The notes beneath the pieces are model-generated. The model was given only the letters and a program-made list of their open reading frames with translations, searched no databases and was not told where the DNA came from. From positions 16,178,868 to 16,242,867 of the forward strand of contig OY987246.1 of the NCBI GenBank assembly GCA_963920765.1: DNA of 64,000 nucleotides. Reading direction: 5' to 3'. Position numbers and translations under genes: made by a program. The stretch's first letter is position 1, and the number at the start of each line of letters is the position of its first letter. The stretch comes from Ulota crispa. Taxonomy: Eukaryota; Streptophyta; Bryopsida; Orthotrichales; Orthotrichaceae. Below, one piece after another: positions 34,389 through 46,240 of the stretch.

Positions 34389-35235
34389 GTCTAGTCATAC
34401 AGTGACTATCAAAATTGTCTCAATGTTTGCTTAGATGCCAAGTTTTTTTCAATATCTCCACTATATATAAGTGGCATTTTATCCTCAGATTTTTTGTGTG
34501 TGATCCTTGTGCAATCATGATCAAGCATACCAAATTTCAGTTACTAAAAACCAAAATCCTATTTTTGGTAAATGGTTTTGTGTCAAAATCAAGAAAGTTG
34601 ATTCAAAATTATTGGTGATGAATTTTTGAGATTTGATTGCATGGGTATGTTGGAGACATCCATATGCACATCTTTGCTTCAAACAAATATTTACAAAAAT
34701 ATTCTAAAAGTATTCTAAATATATTTTAATTTCAAGCCAAATATAGTAAAATTGATAATTCTTCATGGAATCTATTTTTTGGCAAAATAACTCATATGTT
34801 GTGATTAGATTTGTACCTCTAAACATGATGACATGTTTATTTTGCCAAAAATAGATTCCATGAAGAATTATCAATTTTACTATATTTGGCTTGAAATTAA
34901 AATATACTTAGAATGCTTTTAGGATATTTTTGTAAATATTTGTTTGTAGCAAAGACGTGCATATGGATGTCTCCAACATACCCATGCAATCAAATCTCAA
35001 AAATTCATCACCAATAATTTTGAATCAACTTTCTTGATTTTGACACAAAACCATTTACCAAAAATAGGATTTTGGTTTTTAGTAACTGAAATTTGGTATG
35101 CTTGATCATGATTGCACAAGGATCACACACAAAAAATCTGAGGATAAAATGCCACTTATATATAGTGGAGATGTTGAAAAACTTGGCGTCTAAGCAAACA
35201 TTGAGACAATTTTGGTAGTCACTGTATGACTAGAC
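34389..35235. repeat. 847-bp near-perfect palindrome
   Basis: The two arms, each about 400 bp, are almost identical in inverted orientation from GTCTAGTCATACAGTGACTA to TAGTCACTGTATGACTAGAC. The loop of about 40 bp is centred near 34812. Only scattered differences are seen (TTTGCTTCAAAC against TTTGCTACAAAC). Such a tract can form a long hairpin or hairpin RNA. Terminal duplications are not obvious. The 67-codon frame at 34415 has no known domain. Confidence 0.88.
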
Positions 35236-35975
35236 ATGTGTTTCACTAGTAGCTTGGTGCCTAGAATAAATTATAGCAATTTATATTGTGCTTTGAAAGT
35301 TATACCTCAAAACGACTATCCTTTTACTAGTGGAAGCAAGGTTTCCAAGAACCAAGCTAAAGAATCAAATCTTAGTTGCATAAGCTAATTTGGGCACCAA
35401 TGTGGTGCCCTTTTGAGACTTTAGAACCAAGCTCTCATGTTGTAGCTAGCTAGTAAGTTTTTGTAACTCACTTCTTTATTAGTATTTTGAACTAGTGGCA
35501 ATTTGTGCAACCATGATAGGTAGGTCTTATTGGTTTGTATCTCACATGCACCTCACTACAGTCATGTAACATAATCCTAAAAATTACAATGCATGGTATA
35601 GTTGAATGAAGTATGACCTTCATTCGATTAGTCTGAAAAGTGGCATTAATAGAGACATCTCCCTCATGCTCAAACTTCAACATCATCTACTCGTGCCAAG
35701 TGATATAGATCTCCATTGTGAAATGCATGTTGGAGGCCATAAGCTCACCCTACACCAGGAGCACACATTTTGCAATAGAAGAATATGTTGTCATTGATCT
35801 ATTGCCCCTATAGCTAGACTTCTTGGCATCACTCTTATCCAACTTAGAAGTGTCTTTGGCTACTTCAAACGCCAAGTTGCAAATGTCATGTTTGTGCAAA
35901 ACACATCTTGGAAAATGCCTTTATTGCTTTGTAAATTATGGAGGAGTTTCATCAAAAAACCTAAACCTTTCTTAA
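35236..35975. other. No feature recognised
   Basis: About 740 bp with frames of about 63 codons on both strands and no known domain or repeat family. Confidence 0.35.
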
Positions 35976-36644
35976 TTGAAAATAAATGCCATAAGAATGA
36001 ACTTTGGTCTCGAGCATCTTAAACATTATGACAATGAATACAAACCTCATACACATATTTTCTTTGTATGGCACAAATTTGTGTCATGTGGAGAAAGAAA
36101 AAGGTTGTCTTTACAGTATAAGCAGCCAAGCAACTGCCATTTCAACAACTGCCCATTTGATTTGAAAATCTTGGTAATATTTTTTGATATAATAAATACA
36201 GCTCTTGCCAATATAGAGATTTTAACATGCATACCAAAGTTGTCCCATTTGATTTGTAGGAGAGGGAAGTTTAGGTTCAAGTCAAACAAAACAGAGCCCA
36301 ATTGGTTGCTACAAACATTGGATTGTTTTGGGCTTTTTGCCAATTTGCAAAACTTTACACATAGTTTATTTAAGCTTTTAACCCCAAATTCAATCAATAT
36401 GGAGTTGCATATTATGGAGTGTATGTGGACCAATGCAATGTTCAAATACACTTCATATGTAACATGCAACTCCATATTGATTGAATATGGGGTTTTTTGG
36501 AGGCTTCTATGCTTTCAAGCAACACGGTTTGCATTGATTGTTGTACTACCAAAAGGCAATGTTTCATCAATAGGATTGGCTCCCAAAAAAATTGTTAACA
36601 AATCCATTTTTGTGAGTTTCATAGGAGACATTGCAAAGACATGA
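35976..36644 (+). CDS. Longest open frame in the window, unrecognised
   Basis: This 222-codon frame ends nine bases before a TTAA element (36653). It is rich in Phe, Leu, Ile and Asn, as expected from AT-rich DNA, and the opposite strand is also open for 142 codons across the same stretch. It shows no motif I recognise, and part of it crosses an inverted repeat (36382-36492). Chance is the likeliest explanation. A degenerate host or transposon gene is possible. Confidence 0.15.
   Translation: MKINAIRMNFGLEHLKHYDNEYKPHTHIFFVWHKFVSCGERKRLSLQYKQPSNCHFNNCPFDLKILVIFFDIINTALANIEILTCIPKLSHLICRRGKFRFKSNKTEPNWLLQTLDCFGLFANLQNFTHSLFKLLTPNSINMELHIMECMWTNAMFKYTSYVTCNSILIEYGVFWRLLCFQATRFALIVVLPKGNVSSIGLAPKKIVNKSIFVSFIGDIAKT
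36382..36492. repeat. 111-bp inverted repeat
   Basis: CCCCAAATTCAATCAATATG GAGTTGCAT on the left pairs with the right arm, which ends ATGCAACTCCATATTGATTG then AATATGGGG. Arms are about 43 bp with a few mismatches and a short loop. It could be a very small fold-back MITE. Confidence 0.75.
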
Positions 36645-36652
36645 AAGCCTCT

Positions 36653-37303
36653 TTAACCCCTCAACGCCCCTGGAATTTTGGAGCATCTCAGAATTTGCTT
36701 GAAAGTGAACAAAATGCTAGCATTTTTATCAATCTTATTGATTTTCTTTGAAATGTAATCATACAAATTCAAAGTAGACATGTTATAGATTGCATACAAA
36801 AAGAAATCACAACTATATCACTTATGGATTGAAAGATTATAATGTTTGATCATGAGGGTGTTAAAATTGTGAAAGTGATTTGAAGTCTTTCAATCCTCTT
36901 TTTGCATCTTAGACCTAAAATTGAGGGTACCAAAAAAATATGAGTATGTAAAGTACAACATGCATAACCCCAATCAATTTACGGCTTCTCAAAATCTATT
37001 CTACAATTTTTTTTTATGAACTTTTAATGCAATTTTTTCTCCAAGTTCTAATGTACTTGAGGCTCATTTCCAAGAGCCTTCAATTCTAGAAAGTGAAGAT
37101 TTGCAATGGACACCTTTGCACAAAATCTTGAATAGACAAATCATGTTAATTCATTTCCAACATCAAACTCTTGATGCTGATACTAGACTTTAACAACAAT
37201 TTAGATATAATAATAACCAAAAAATACCTTCAAAAAACTTTTGATATCCCTGAACAAAACTCAGAGGGGCGAAATAAACGCCCCTCGGGTGTTGAGGGGT
37301 TAA
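36653..37303 (+). mobile_element. TTAA-type element, group F, copy 1
   Basis: It starts TTAACCCCTCAACGCCCC and ends GGTGTTGAGGGGTTAA (651 bp). The interior matches 51813-52468: GTAATCATACAAATTCAAAG, AACTATATCACTTATGG, GATCATGAGGGTGTTAAAAT. The variant terminal CCCCTCAACGCCCC shows that only the CCCCT and TTAA core is fixed across groups. Confidence 0.83.
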
Positions 37304-37548
37304 ACATGGCACATGGAGAAGATACACTGAAGGATGAAAGGGTCAAAGTTAATAGTCAATTACGATAAAAATAGAAGTTCTAATTATGAGGGGAGCTCAT
37401 TCTTGTTGATTAGTGTGACCAAAGAGTGGCACGGTTTACTGCACAACTGTCCATGTGGGGACAGGGTGGAAAATGTCGGCTTTTCTTATAGATAGACAAG
37501 AGTGAAAGTAATAGTCTGTCCCCTATTTTGTTGTTTGGTTATATTTTT

Positions 37549-38692
37549 GGGAAAATATCAAAAATAGGCTTGACAATTGGCCGCATTATGAAAACAAGCC
37601 TGAATATTCACAAGTATCGGAAATAGATCTTATCTCGATCCGGATTTTCTTTGAGATTTTGGGGTTGATTTTCTTCAATTCCCAAACTGGTTTATCAATT
37701 TTTTGAATTTTTTTGTTATTTTCTCTATTTCATACTATAAATATTGAAAAATCAAAATTTCAATTGGCTTTTTAGCCAATGTTTACAAATTGCAAATTGT
37801 TTTTTCTCATTTCAACAAGCTAGATTTGAACTAGCCATCGGTTCTTCCCAGACGTCTCATCATATATCAAAAGTAGGCCTTGCAACTAAGGTGACCAAAA
37901 TTTTGTGCATGTTTATTTATGAGAATTGATATGAGCACACTTGGGGTTTGATATATGCACACTAGGGGAGGAATAGATTTTAAATATATATCATCAAAAA
38001 GTAAAATTTGGAAAATTGGAATTCGGATTTGGATTTAGTCTAGAACCACAATGGAGGTTACACTTGATCTATGCCCAATGGAAAAAACTTAACTAGGGGG
38101 AAATTATTACTTTTATCCCTGTTGTATAAAAGTTAAGTTTTTTCCATTGGGCATAGATCAAGTATAACCTCCATTGTGGTTCTAGACAAAATCAAAGTCT
38201 CTCAATCCAAATCTGAATTCAAATTTTTCAAATTTAACTTTTTGATGATATATATTTAAAATCTATTCCTCCCCTAGTGTGCATATATCAAACCCCAGGT
38301 GTGCTCATATCAATTCTCATAAATAAACATGCACAAAATTTTGGTCACCTTAGTTGCAAGGCCTACTTTTGATATATGATGAGGCGTCCGGGAAGAACCA
38401 ATGGCTAGTTCAAATCTATAGCTTGTTGAAATGAGAAAAAACCATTTGCAATTTGTAAACATTGGCTAAAAAGCTAATTGAAATTTTCATTTTTCAATAT
38501 TTATAGTATGAAATAGAGAAAATAACAGAAAATTTTCCTCAGTTGATAAACTAGTTTGGGAATTGAAGAAAATCAACCCCAAAATCTCAAAAAAAATCCG
38601 GACCCACATGAGGCCTATTTCTGATACTTGTGAATTATCAGGCCTATTTTTGAAATACGGCATATTGTCAAGCCCATTTTCAATATTTTCCC
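37549..38692. mobile_element. 1.14-kb palindromic Mutator-like element with 9-bp target duplication
   Basis: The ends are GGGAAAATATCAAAAATAGG and, in reverse, GGGAAAATATTGAAAATGGG. It is flanked on both sides by TATATTTTT (37540-37548 and 38693-38701), an exact 9-bp duplication. The arms are about 570 bp and highly similar, so the whole element can fold back. The central 398 bp is itself a member of the GGGAATTGATATG family. No transposase is present. Confidence 0.85.
37921..38318. mobile_element. GGGAATTGATATG-family fold-back at the palindrome centre
   Basis: It starts GAGAATTGATATGAGCACAC and ends GTGTGCTCATATCAATTCTC. The arms include CTAGAACCACAATGGAGG and CCCAATGGAAAAAACTTAAC in both senses. 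It sits exactly at the centre of the larger palindrome, and the flanking arm sequence (TGTTTATTTAT / ATAAATAAACA) is symmetrical. It is either an insertion at the exact centre or the seed of the larger palindrome. Confidence 0.75.
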
Positions 38693-38701
38693 TATATTTT
38701 T

Positions 38702-39278
38702 CTCCAAGATTCTAGACCAAATCAAGATCACTAAATCCAAATAAGAGTTCAAAATTACCAAGTTTAATCTCCTAAAAGATAAATATTTACATTCTTATAT
38801 TTTGGTGGGTGAAAAATAAAAGCTTTTCCACCCTGGCTCCACAAACACGTCTTTGCAGTACTGCAAGCCACAATGAGGAAGCTCATGGAAGTGGGTGAAT
38901 CTGGGATAGGATATGTTCACATTTAGTGTTAAAAGTGATGATAGTGAAGGAAATTTAAATGCATATGGATATATTTGCATTTATATATTAATATCCCTCC
39001 TAACATCAAGTGTGAAAATACCCTTAACTAGCCAAGCGTGCCCAATCATACAAATCTCTTTGTGTCAGTCAGCTTAGGGGGAGTTTATATTTTTTTGAGC
39101 TTCTCTTCACGAGGAATGCATTGGTTACTCCTCATTTGCCATCAATTTCATTCTCTTAACTACAAACTTTTCAACTTTTTCCTCCAAAAATCAAATTCGT
39201 GTCTCCTCATTACCTTCATAGCAAAAGTTGTGTCTACAAAACCTAGCATGCTAAGAAAAAGATTGCTAATATATATAC

Positions 39279-39345
<67 letters not shown>

Positions 39346-40902
39346 CATATGTACTCCTTTTGAATTGCTCATTTTGATTGTTTGAGAGAGTGCTATGGTG
39401 CAACATTGAGTGACATGTTGTCTTTTTGATGTAGGATCAACGTGGGAGGGAGGGGTACATGCATAAAGTGGTTTACACTAAGATTTTATTTTGAATCAAT
39501 CAAGCTTTTGTGAGTTAATCAATCACTCATGGTTTAGATGTTTAAACTGGCCACATTTTGTGACAAGATTGCTATTATAGGATTTTGCTAAATTGCAGGG
39601 ATATTCTTGTTGCCTTCGTTGGTACAACTCGTACCTAAACTCATTTATAAATATAAAAGTGCTCATTTTTTATGCATCTTTCACAAGAATCAACTATATT
39701 ATACTTGTTCACCCCAAAAAGGCTACAAACTAACAAACCAAAACTGTTCCAATTGTATTGAAAGTACAATGAAACTTCTCTTACTACATGGGAACGGTGG
39801 AGAGTTATTTTAAGGGATATGCACACAAAGAGGTTCAAGTGCCATAAGTCATTTATTTCAACACCGCATGTTGCACAATTGGTAGGTGGCTCTTCTAAAA
39901 AAATCACTTGTAGTTAATGGCCTTCTATTAACAATAATTCATAAAATGAGTCACCAATGGGATTATAGACGTATATTGTAGGTGGTTCCACTTTGACAAA
40001 AATAACTCCATGAATGATTATTGGACCATACTTTATGCACATAAGAAGTATGCAATTTAAGAACTACAACTAATTATGCAAATAGAGATTTTGCATTATG
40101 GGAGGTCTCACTATAATAATGAAAGTGGATCCAACATAAAAAAACAGAGTTAAATGTTCAAACTTGTTCAAGGCCCAATACCACACACAATCTTTGTTGT
40201 AGCACAAGAAAGTAATTATCCTACCGTTGGCATTAAAAGTGACTTAAAACACCAAGAAGATGATTTGTTTATTGTTTCACAGGGATTTAGTTTGTAGTTC
40301 CTAAAAGATGACCAGAACATGATGTAGAGATCCTATTTATGACACACTCACACACATACACACAAGAGAAATTACCGGAAGTTCTACTCTCACGTATTGT
40401 CTAACTCCTAATTAGATCTTCATGTACACAACAATCTATTGTAACTATCCAAAATCTCAAAAGGATTGTCCTGTATCCTATACCTCTTTTGATTCTAGTG
40501 TCAACACTGGTTACAAGTTATAGAAGTTTAGCCTCTATATCAGAGGGTTCCGCTTTTTTGAAATTAAAGAAGGCTGCATGAAATCCTACCTTTTGAGAGT
40601 TTAAAGTAACTGAAGAATCACTGAACAAAACAACAACAAAAAACACAAAGACAACGAGATGCAAGTATTCCTTCACAGCCGATCCAAAAATTAATCCAAA
40701 CTAGCAGGTCACACAGGAAACCCCTACAACCCCAAATTACTACAATGACAAAGTTGCCTGGATCTACTTTCCTTTGCTGAGACTGATAATCAGATAACTA
40801 GAGGACTCATGTTCCTTTGCTCACAATCACTCATAGTGGTAGAGGAACCTCTTCAGCCGTCAACTAGCGTACACCTAGATCACTATCCGGATTGTACCTA
40901 GT
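38702..40902. other. Region without recognised gene; TA microsatellite inside
   Basis: A long TA tract lies at about 39270-39343, and the IYIYIY frames there are artefacts of it. A candidate element boundary with ACATCAAGTGTGAAAATACC near 39003 resembles ACACCAAGTGTGAAGACACC near 26502. From about 40300 the sequence is less AT-rich and may belong to the possible retroelement described at 42506-42736. Confidence 0.35.
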
Positions 40903-41831
40903 TTAACCACTAAATCCCATTTGTCCCCTCGGGGGACAAATGGGATTTTGGGCAGGTACCTACAACCTCAATTTTTGTCCTAATGTTTTGAAACTTTTTT
41001 TGAAGATAGGAAAACACATTAGCCTTTGGGGAATATAATTTTTATTCCAATCAATGCCCAAAAGCAAAAGTTATGCCCATATAAGCAAATATTTATGCAA
41101 ATTGGGCAGCAAAAATAATTTACAAAAACTTGATTTTATTTTATTTTATTTTATTTTCTCAGAGGTTATAGTTTTGTCTACACTGAAGCTTTGATCCATT
41201 CCATTTGGACTAGTTATAAGAAAATTATGGACAATCTTGTTTTTTGGGCAATTCAAGCAACTTCTTCAAAAAATAACTTATAAAACTTCATTTTTGAATG
41301 CAAGTTTAACAATTTTTCAGAAAAAAATGTCGGAGAGGGTGAAGTTTGCTTGCTAGAACAATCTCACCATTGGGATTATTGAGTTTCAATTCCATTGCAA
41401 GGTTATTAACAATTTAAGTTTTTGTTCAATCTCATACCTTCTTCTACCTAATGTTTTTTTTAGGAATGGAAATTAAGTATTTTTTGTTTTGGTTTTTTTC
41501 AAAAGATTCTCAACTCAATTTCCTACCATACAAAAATAAACCTCAAAACTCTGTGGTTGAAATTTTGAGTTAAAGAAGTTCAAAGTCAAATAGTCTAGTC
41601 ATGCAAGGTGCAAAGAAGTATGTTTTTTACACTTTGAATGCAAATATCTTGCAATCTGTGCGGTCAAAGTTTTTGAATTTTTGTATTCACATTTTTATAC
41701 TAGTCTAGTACAAGATCCTATGGTCAAATATGCAAAATAACCAATTTTCAATTTTTTTTACTCTTTGCAATAGAAACAGCAAATTTGAGTGTCTTTTGAC
41801 AATATGAAGGCCCTAGGGATTTAGGGGTTAA
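40903..41831 (+). mobile_element. TTAA-type element, group C, reference copy
   Basis: It starts TTAACCACTAAATCCC and ends GGGATTTAGGGGTTAA (929 bp). Just inside the left end is a perfect hairpin, CCCATTTGTCCCC-TCG-GGGGACAAATGGG (40916-40944). The interior is colinear with 59812-60731, including GTTTTGTCTACACTGAAGC, GAAGTTTGCTTGCTAG and CATGCAAGGTGCAAAGAAG. It has a continuous unit where the window-start copy is interrupted. No coding capacity. Confidence 0.88.
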
Positions 41832-42331
41832 GGGTAGCTATTCCTCTTAGAAGTCTCATGATCATAGACCCAAACAGAAGCTACCCTCTAGTATACACAA
41901 TTTTTCAACCACGTAAATGACACTCCAAAAACTGGATTAGACAGGATCCAGGGGTTGCTCTCTCTTTCCAATGCTCAGCGTCCGGCTACCCGCACTAAAC
42001 AATGGTTCTAGCATTGCTGGCATACCAACATCACACTAAGGGATCAACTCAGAATTCTGAAGTGGAAATCCGGAACTTTGCTTTGCATTAAGGAAATTGA
42101 AAGTATGAAAACACTTAGGGCAACAATCTTAGTTCTACCCTTAATAGCTAATTCTTGAGGAACCCCTAAAATTTCTATACTAGAAAGCTGCTAACCAAGG
42201 AATGACACGTTTCATTCTTTGATCCAAAAAGCTGTGAACCCCCCTCCACATCACAAAGTTCCACCAAAAGTAGATATCAGATCCAAAAATTCTGGATCCA
42301 AGACTTCCAGTTTGCCACAACAAGAAGTAGC

Positions 42332-42736
42332 TAGTATCTTCCTAAGTAAACAAACTTTATTTTACTTCTACTTATTACTTCTAACCCTGGATCTACTTCT
42401 GCAGTTAACTCCCCTTTGTCTGCTTCGAAGATCCTCCCACCATAACTTTTCCGGGCCAATTGCTTCTTGCTGGTTGATGCCTTGGTGGCGCAGGTTTGAC
42501 TAGCTTTAGTGCAGCTCATGTGTCTGCTTCTCCTTCTTCCGCGCAAGTGCCAAAGCCTCCGGATTTGAGTCTCCCGATTTGTCTTGCGAATCACTTGAGA
42601 TGTCCTCATTCTTCGAGGATGATGAGGATGAGTCGTCATCAAGGTTGATCTTGACAGGTGAGGTTGACTCCTTTGCTCTTTTGTTGTCTTCCGCTTCACC
42701 AAACTTGGGGTGCCCTAATTCTTCGTTGTGGTCCAA
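42332..42736 (-). pseudogene. Ser/Asp-rich coding remnant, possible retroelement gag
   Basis: On the minus strand one frame reads through acidic, serine-rich sequence (KINLDDDSSSSSSKNEDISS, then SDSQDKSGDS) and stops after about 76 codons at 42506. A second frame continues with lysine-rich sequence, including RKSYGGRIFEADKGE, to about 42332. The frame change and an upstream in-frame TGA suggest a broken gene. The surrounding 2 kb is less AT-rich than average, and a group C element lies downstream at 40903-41831. I recognise no conserved domain. A host gene exon is an alternative. Confidence 0.3.
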
Positions 42737-43297
42737 GATTGACTTTCAGTTCGGGATCCGGTTCTTGATTCACCAAAATCCCTGTATCACTCCGGATACA
42801 CTACTCTGGACGACGGTTTCCGGTTAGGGAGGAAACTATAACTTTTCCTCCTTAATTCTTTTATTTACTAAGAAACCCTAGATTTCTACTAATCCATATT
42901 TTTGCTAGATTCTACATTTGTCACACATAGAAGCAAAAAAAATGCAAAAGTGGATCTAATACTCTCAATCTACTTGTTCAGACCTGAAATCCACTTTCTA
43001 GGTTCCTACAATCTTATATAGTCAACTTAACCCATAGCCCCATACTTGTTCCAAACCTCAAGTAAGCTTTGGATGTCTCTACAATAAGTAACCTACAAAC
43101 ATTTGATTATTTTGAAAGAGAGCCGACTAAAGCCCGCCATACTAGAGTATAGGAAACTAGAGGCTAATTGTATTTAATCTTACTTTCTTGTAGTTACTTC
43201 CAATACTTTCACCAACATTACATTCTTTGTTTTTCTGAAATCCAAATTGATTTTGTTACTTTGGTCATTTCACCCGTTCACTTTCTTGGCGGTAAGG
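42737..43297. other. Possible leader of the preceding frame
   Basis: On the minus strand this holds AT-rich DNA with the word AATCTAGGGTTTCTTAG and then GGAAACCGTCGTCCAGAG just before the frame at 42736. No repeat family is seen. Confidence 0.25.
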
Positions 43298-43601
43298 TAG
43301 GAGGCTCATAAATGGAGCATCTAAGAGCTGAAACTGAATTTTGGGTAGGTGAAACTCCTTGAAATGATTTTCAGTAAACTTTCCTTGAAAGACAAGAAGA
43401 ATTGACATCTAATTTAAGTTGTTTCATATTTTTTGGAATTGTGTGAAATTAGTTATGAATATTTGAAATAGAAAGGCCATAGGGCTCTAAAATGGAACAC
43501 CTCCTCAAATGTACATGAGTTGTACATTGTTGAAGGGCTATGAAAAACAAGACGTAGAGAAAAAGTACATTTGAGGAGGTGCTCCGAATTTGAGCCTCCT
43601 A
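43298..43601. mobile_element. TAGGAGGCTC-ended MITE
   Basis: Ends read TAGGAGGCTCATAAATGGAG and, in reverse, TAGGAGGCTCAAATTCGGAG. Inside, GGAACACCTCCTCAAATGTA (43494 onward) pairs with the reverse of 43565-43585. About 304 bp, non-coding. Confidence 0.7.
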
Positions 43602-45569
43602 ACTTATTTCCAAAGCATTCATAGCAATCACTCCAATCAAAATTGCGAAATTCTCATAAAAGAAAAAGAATAGTTGCACTTGCAACGTGACACCAGCTGC
43701 TCATCATGTTTAATGGCAGTGACTGTCCTTGACAATGGAGGGGGGAAGCTACATGTGAGGCAAAAATAACGTGAATTTTTATTTTATTTTTATCTTATTT
43801 ATTTTATTTTATTTTGTTTTGTTGACAGAAATGCAGGTGGCCATTCAGTGCGCAGGAGAAGCAAAAATAAACACTAAAATTTTCAAAAAACAGATGAAAT
43901 AAACAATGGGATATTCCGTTGTAAGGAGGTTAAAGAAGAGGGGATGTGTCCGTCTCCCACCTTGACACATTTGTATGGTACTTGGTCTGTTGCAAGGAGC
44001 AGCAGTAATCATCTGCTGAGAATCTTTTTCTGAGTGTTTAATGATCAGGACAACCGACCTTGGTGCAAACTAAAGAGGCCTAACAGCTTTTTGGCCGGGA
44101 GGGAAATCTTTTCCGTGTCACCCAGGTTGCCCAGTTCTGCAATAGTTCAAGTACCAATATTCCCAAACTGCTGTGAAAGAGACAAAAGCCCAGCTTCAGC
44201 GCTACAAGGCAACTATGGGCCGCTTTACACCAGGAGTCAAGACCAGGGTTTTTTTTTAGGCTTTTAAAAACTAGAAAGCTAAAAAAAAAATTCAAGCTTC
44301 GAGCCTATACAAAAAAAATGAAGAAAAAATAGAGTTTTAGTGTTAGATGATATTCAATGTTCCCTATCTAGATGCCTACTACACATTAGAAAAAAGAATA
44401 TGTTGATGTTTGTAGCCAATCAATTAGGAACCTATGCAAAAAAATAAAGTGATCTTCACATTGTGGGGAGTCTTATTATTTGAAAATTAGGTCGCATCTA
44501 AATTTCTTTGTGATTATATCTCTTTTATTATAGATTTTTGGGTTTTGTAACTCCTGTTTTCAAAAAAATCATTCTTGCAACACCAATTCTTGAATTTAGA
44601 AAATTTGGCCACAAGCAACAAGCTCAAAGTGTTAACACTTGCAGCCTAATTTTGAGCTTTTTTTTTTTTGTGGCCATATCTGCACCACTAAAATTTACCA
44701 TATGGCCTAAGAAGCTGCCGGTCCAAAACCAAAAAAAAAAGACCCTGGTCAAGACCACAAAACTTGGCAATTAAGACCAAAATTTCAGCTCAAATGGCCT
44801 CAAGAACAGTCCCAAGTGTCCACTATAATTTAAATAAAATGGGGGCTAACGTGTAAAGGTTTTGAGGCCAAAAAGTTGAGGGCACTAGAGCAAACTTTGA
44901 AATTTTCAGGAGAAAAGGGATTAAAAAAATAAACCAAGGATAATCATTGATATTTATACTCCATCATGCAGTGTTGAGTATCTCAATTTTTTTTTAAATT
45001 CAAAAAAAATAATTTAATAAAACCTAGCAATTGCCCCAAGGTCAAGAATTGGCTTTGCATTTCTTAGAAGACCCAATTTTGAAATTGGGGCTATGTTAGA
45101 TCTTGTTTTTTAAATATTCATATGTGCTCTAAAATATTAACCTTGAATCCTTGTGTAAAGACCTTGGGGTCATTTTAGAATATGAACCAATTAGATTCTA
45201 GTATTGGGTGTGTCAAAGGCCAGAAACCAACCTTGGCTAGTAGTGTAAAGCAGCCTTAACCTGATGAAAAAAAAACCCTAAAACCAACATTTCCAAATTT
45301 ACTCTTGGTCAATATTGACCCCTAGGTATCATACAGGGAGATCCAGGGAGAAACAAAAATAAAAATAAAAAGTCAGCCAAAATGACATGTTGAAATAATC
45401 AGTTGAAATTTACATGAACCAGATTAAAATTGGCCATATTTTTGGAAAAATGTCTAATTATAGTAAAATTACATTAAAAATACTTTGCGCTTGCACTAAA
45501 AGAATCGGTTGAAAATGAGAAATTCAAGATTTTTACCAAGAAAATTCAAAATCTTTCCAAAAATTATCC
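43602..45569. other. No gene recognised
   Basis: About 2 kb. A TTTTATTTTA run occurs near 43778-43815, and frames at 44034-44295 lack known domains. Sequence near 44240-44280 and 44720-44760 shares CAAGACCAGGGTTTTTTT-like words in opposite orientation, hinting at an inverted-repeat element that I could not delimit. Confidence 0.3.
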
Positions 45570-45686
45570 TTAACTCCTAAATGACCATTGTCCCCTTTGG
45601 GGACAAATGGGATCTTGGGCATGTATTTAAATTTGTACTAACTTGTAAGATTTTTTGAAACTTTCATGAAGGGTAGGTACACAAAA

Positions 45687-46117
45687 GGGGATTGATATGT
45701 CTACCACACCCTTTCAGCTATTCTATCACACCCTTTTGGCTATTCTACCACACCCCCGGGGTGAATTTTAGATTTCTATCATCAAATAGTTGAATTTGAG
45801 AATTTGGAATTCAGATTTGGATTTAGCGACCTTGATTTTGTTTAGAACCATAAGAAGGTTGTAATTGAACAACACCCAATGGAAAAGCTTTGCTCGGGGG
45901 AAAAATATTGCTTTTACTTTTGTTTATAAAAAAGATAAGCTTTTTCATTAGGTGTTGTTCAATTAGAACCTTCTTATGATTCTAGACTAAATCACAATCT
46001 CTGAGTCCAAATTTGAATCCCAAATTCTCAAATTCAGCTTTTTGATGGTAGAAATGTAAAAATTACCTAATGAGGTGGTAGAATAGCTGAAAGGGTGTGG
46101 TGGATATATCAATTCCC
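45687..46117. mobile_element. GGGAATTGATATG-family fold-back nested in group A
   Basis: This 431-bp palindromic element runs from GGGGATTGATATGTC to GGATATATCAATTCCC. Arms carry AGAACCATAAGAAGGTTG and its reverse. The flanks TACACAAAA (45678-45686) and TGTACAAAA (46118-46126) agree at 7 of 9 positions, consistent with an aged 9-bp duplication. The host element resumes on the far side with CCTATATGGGGATCC. Confidence 0.75.
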
Positions 46118-46240
46118 TGTACAAAAACCTATATGGGGATCCATTTGTTTTTCATTCCAATGTTTGAAGAAGAAGTTATGCAAGAATTTTTCAAAACTAC
46201 AAGAGGAGGGGCAGTTTGGACAAGGCATTAGAATTGTAAA

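Noticed and set aside
35976-36644. 222-codon frame as a real gene
   Set aside because: The opposite strand is also open for 142 codons, the composition is that of AT-rich random frames, and it crosses an inverted repeat. Kept only as a low-confidence entry.
39038-39385. Frames rich in alternating Ile and Tyr
   Set aside because: They are translations of the TA microsatellite.
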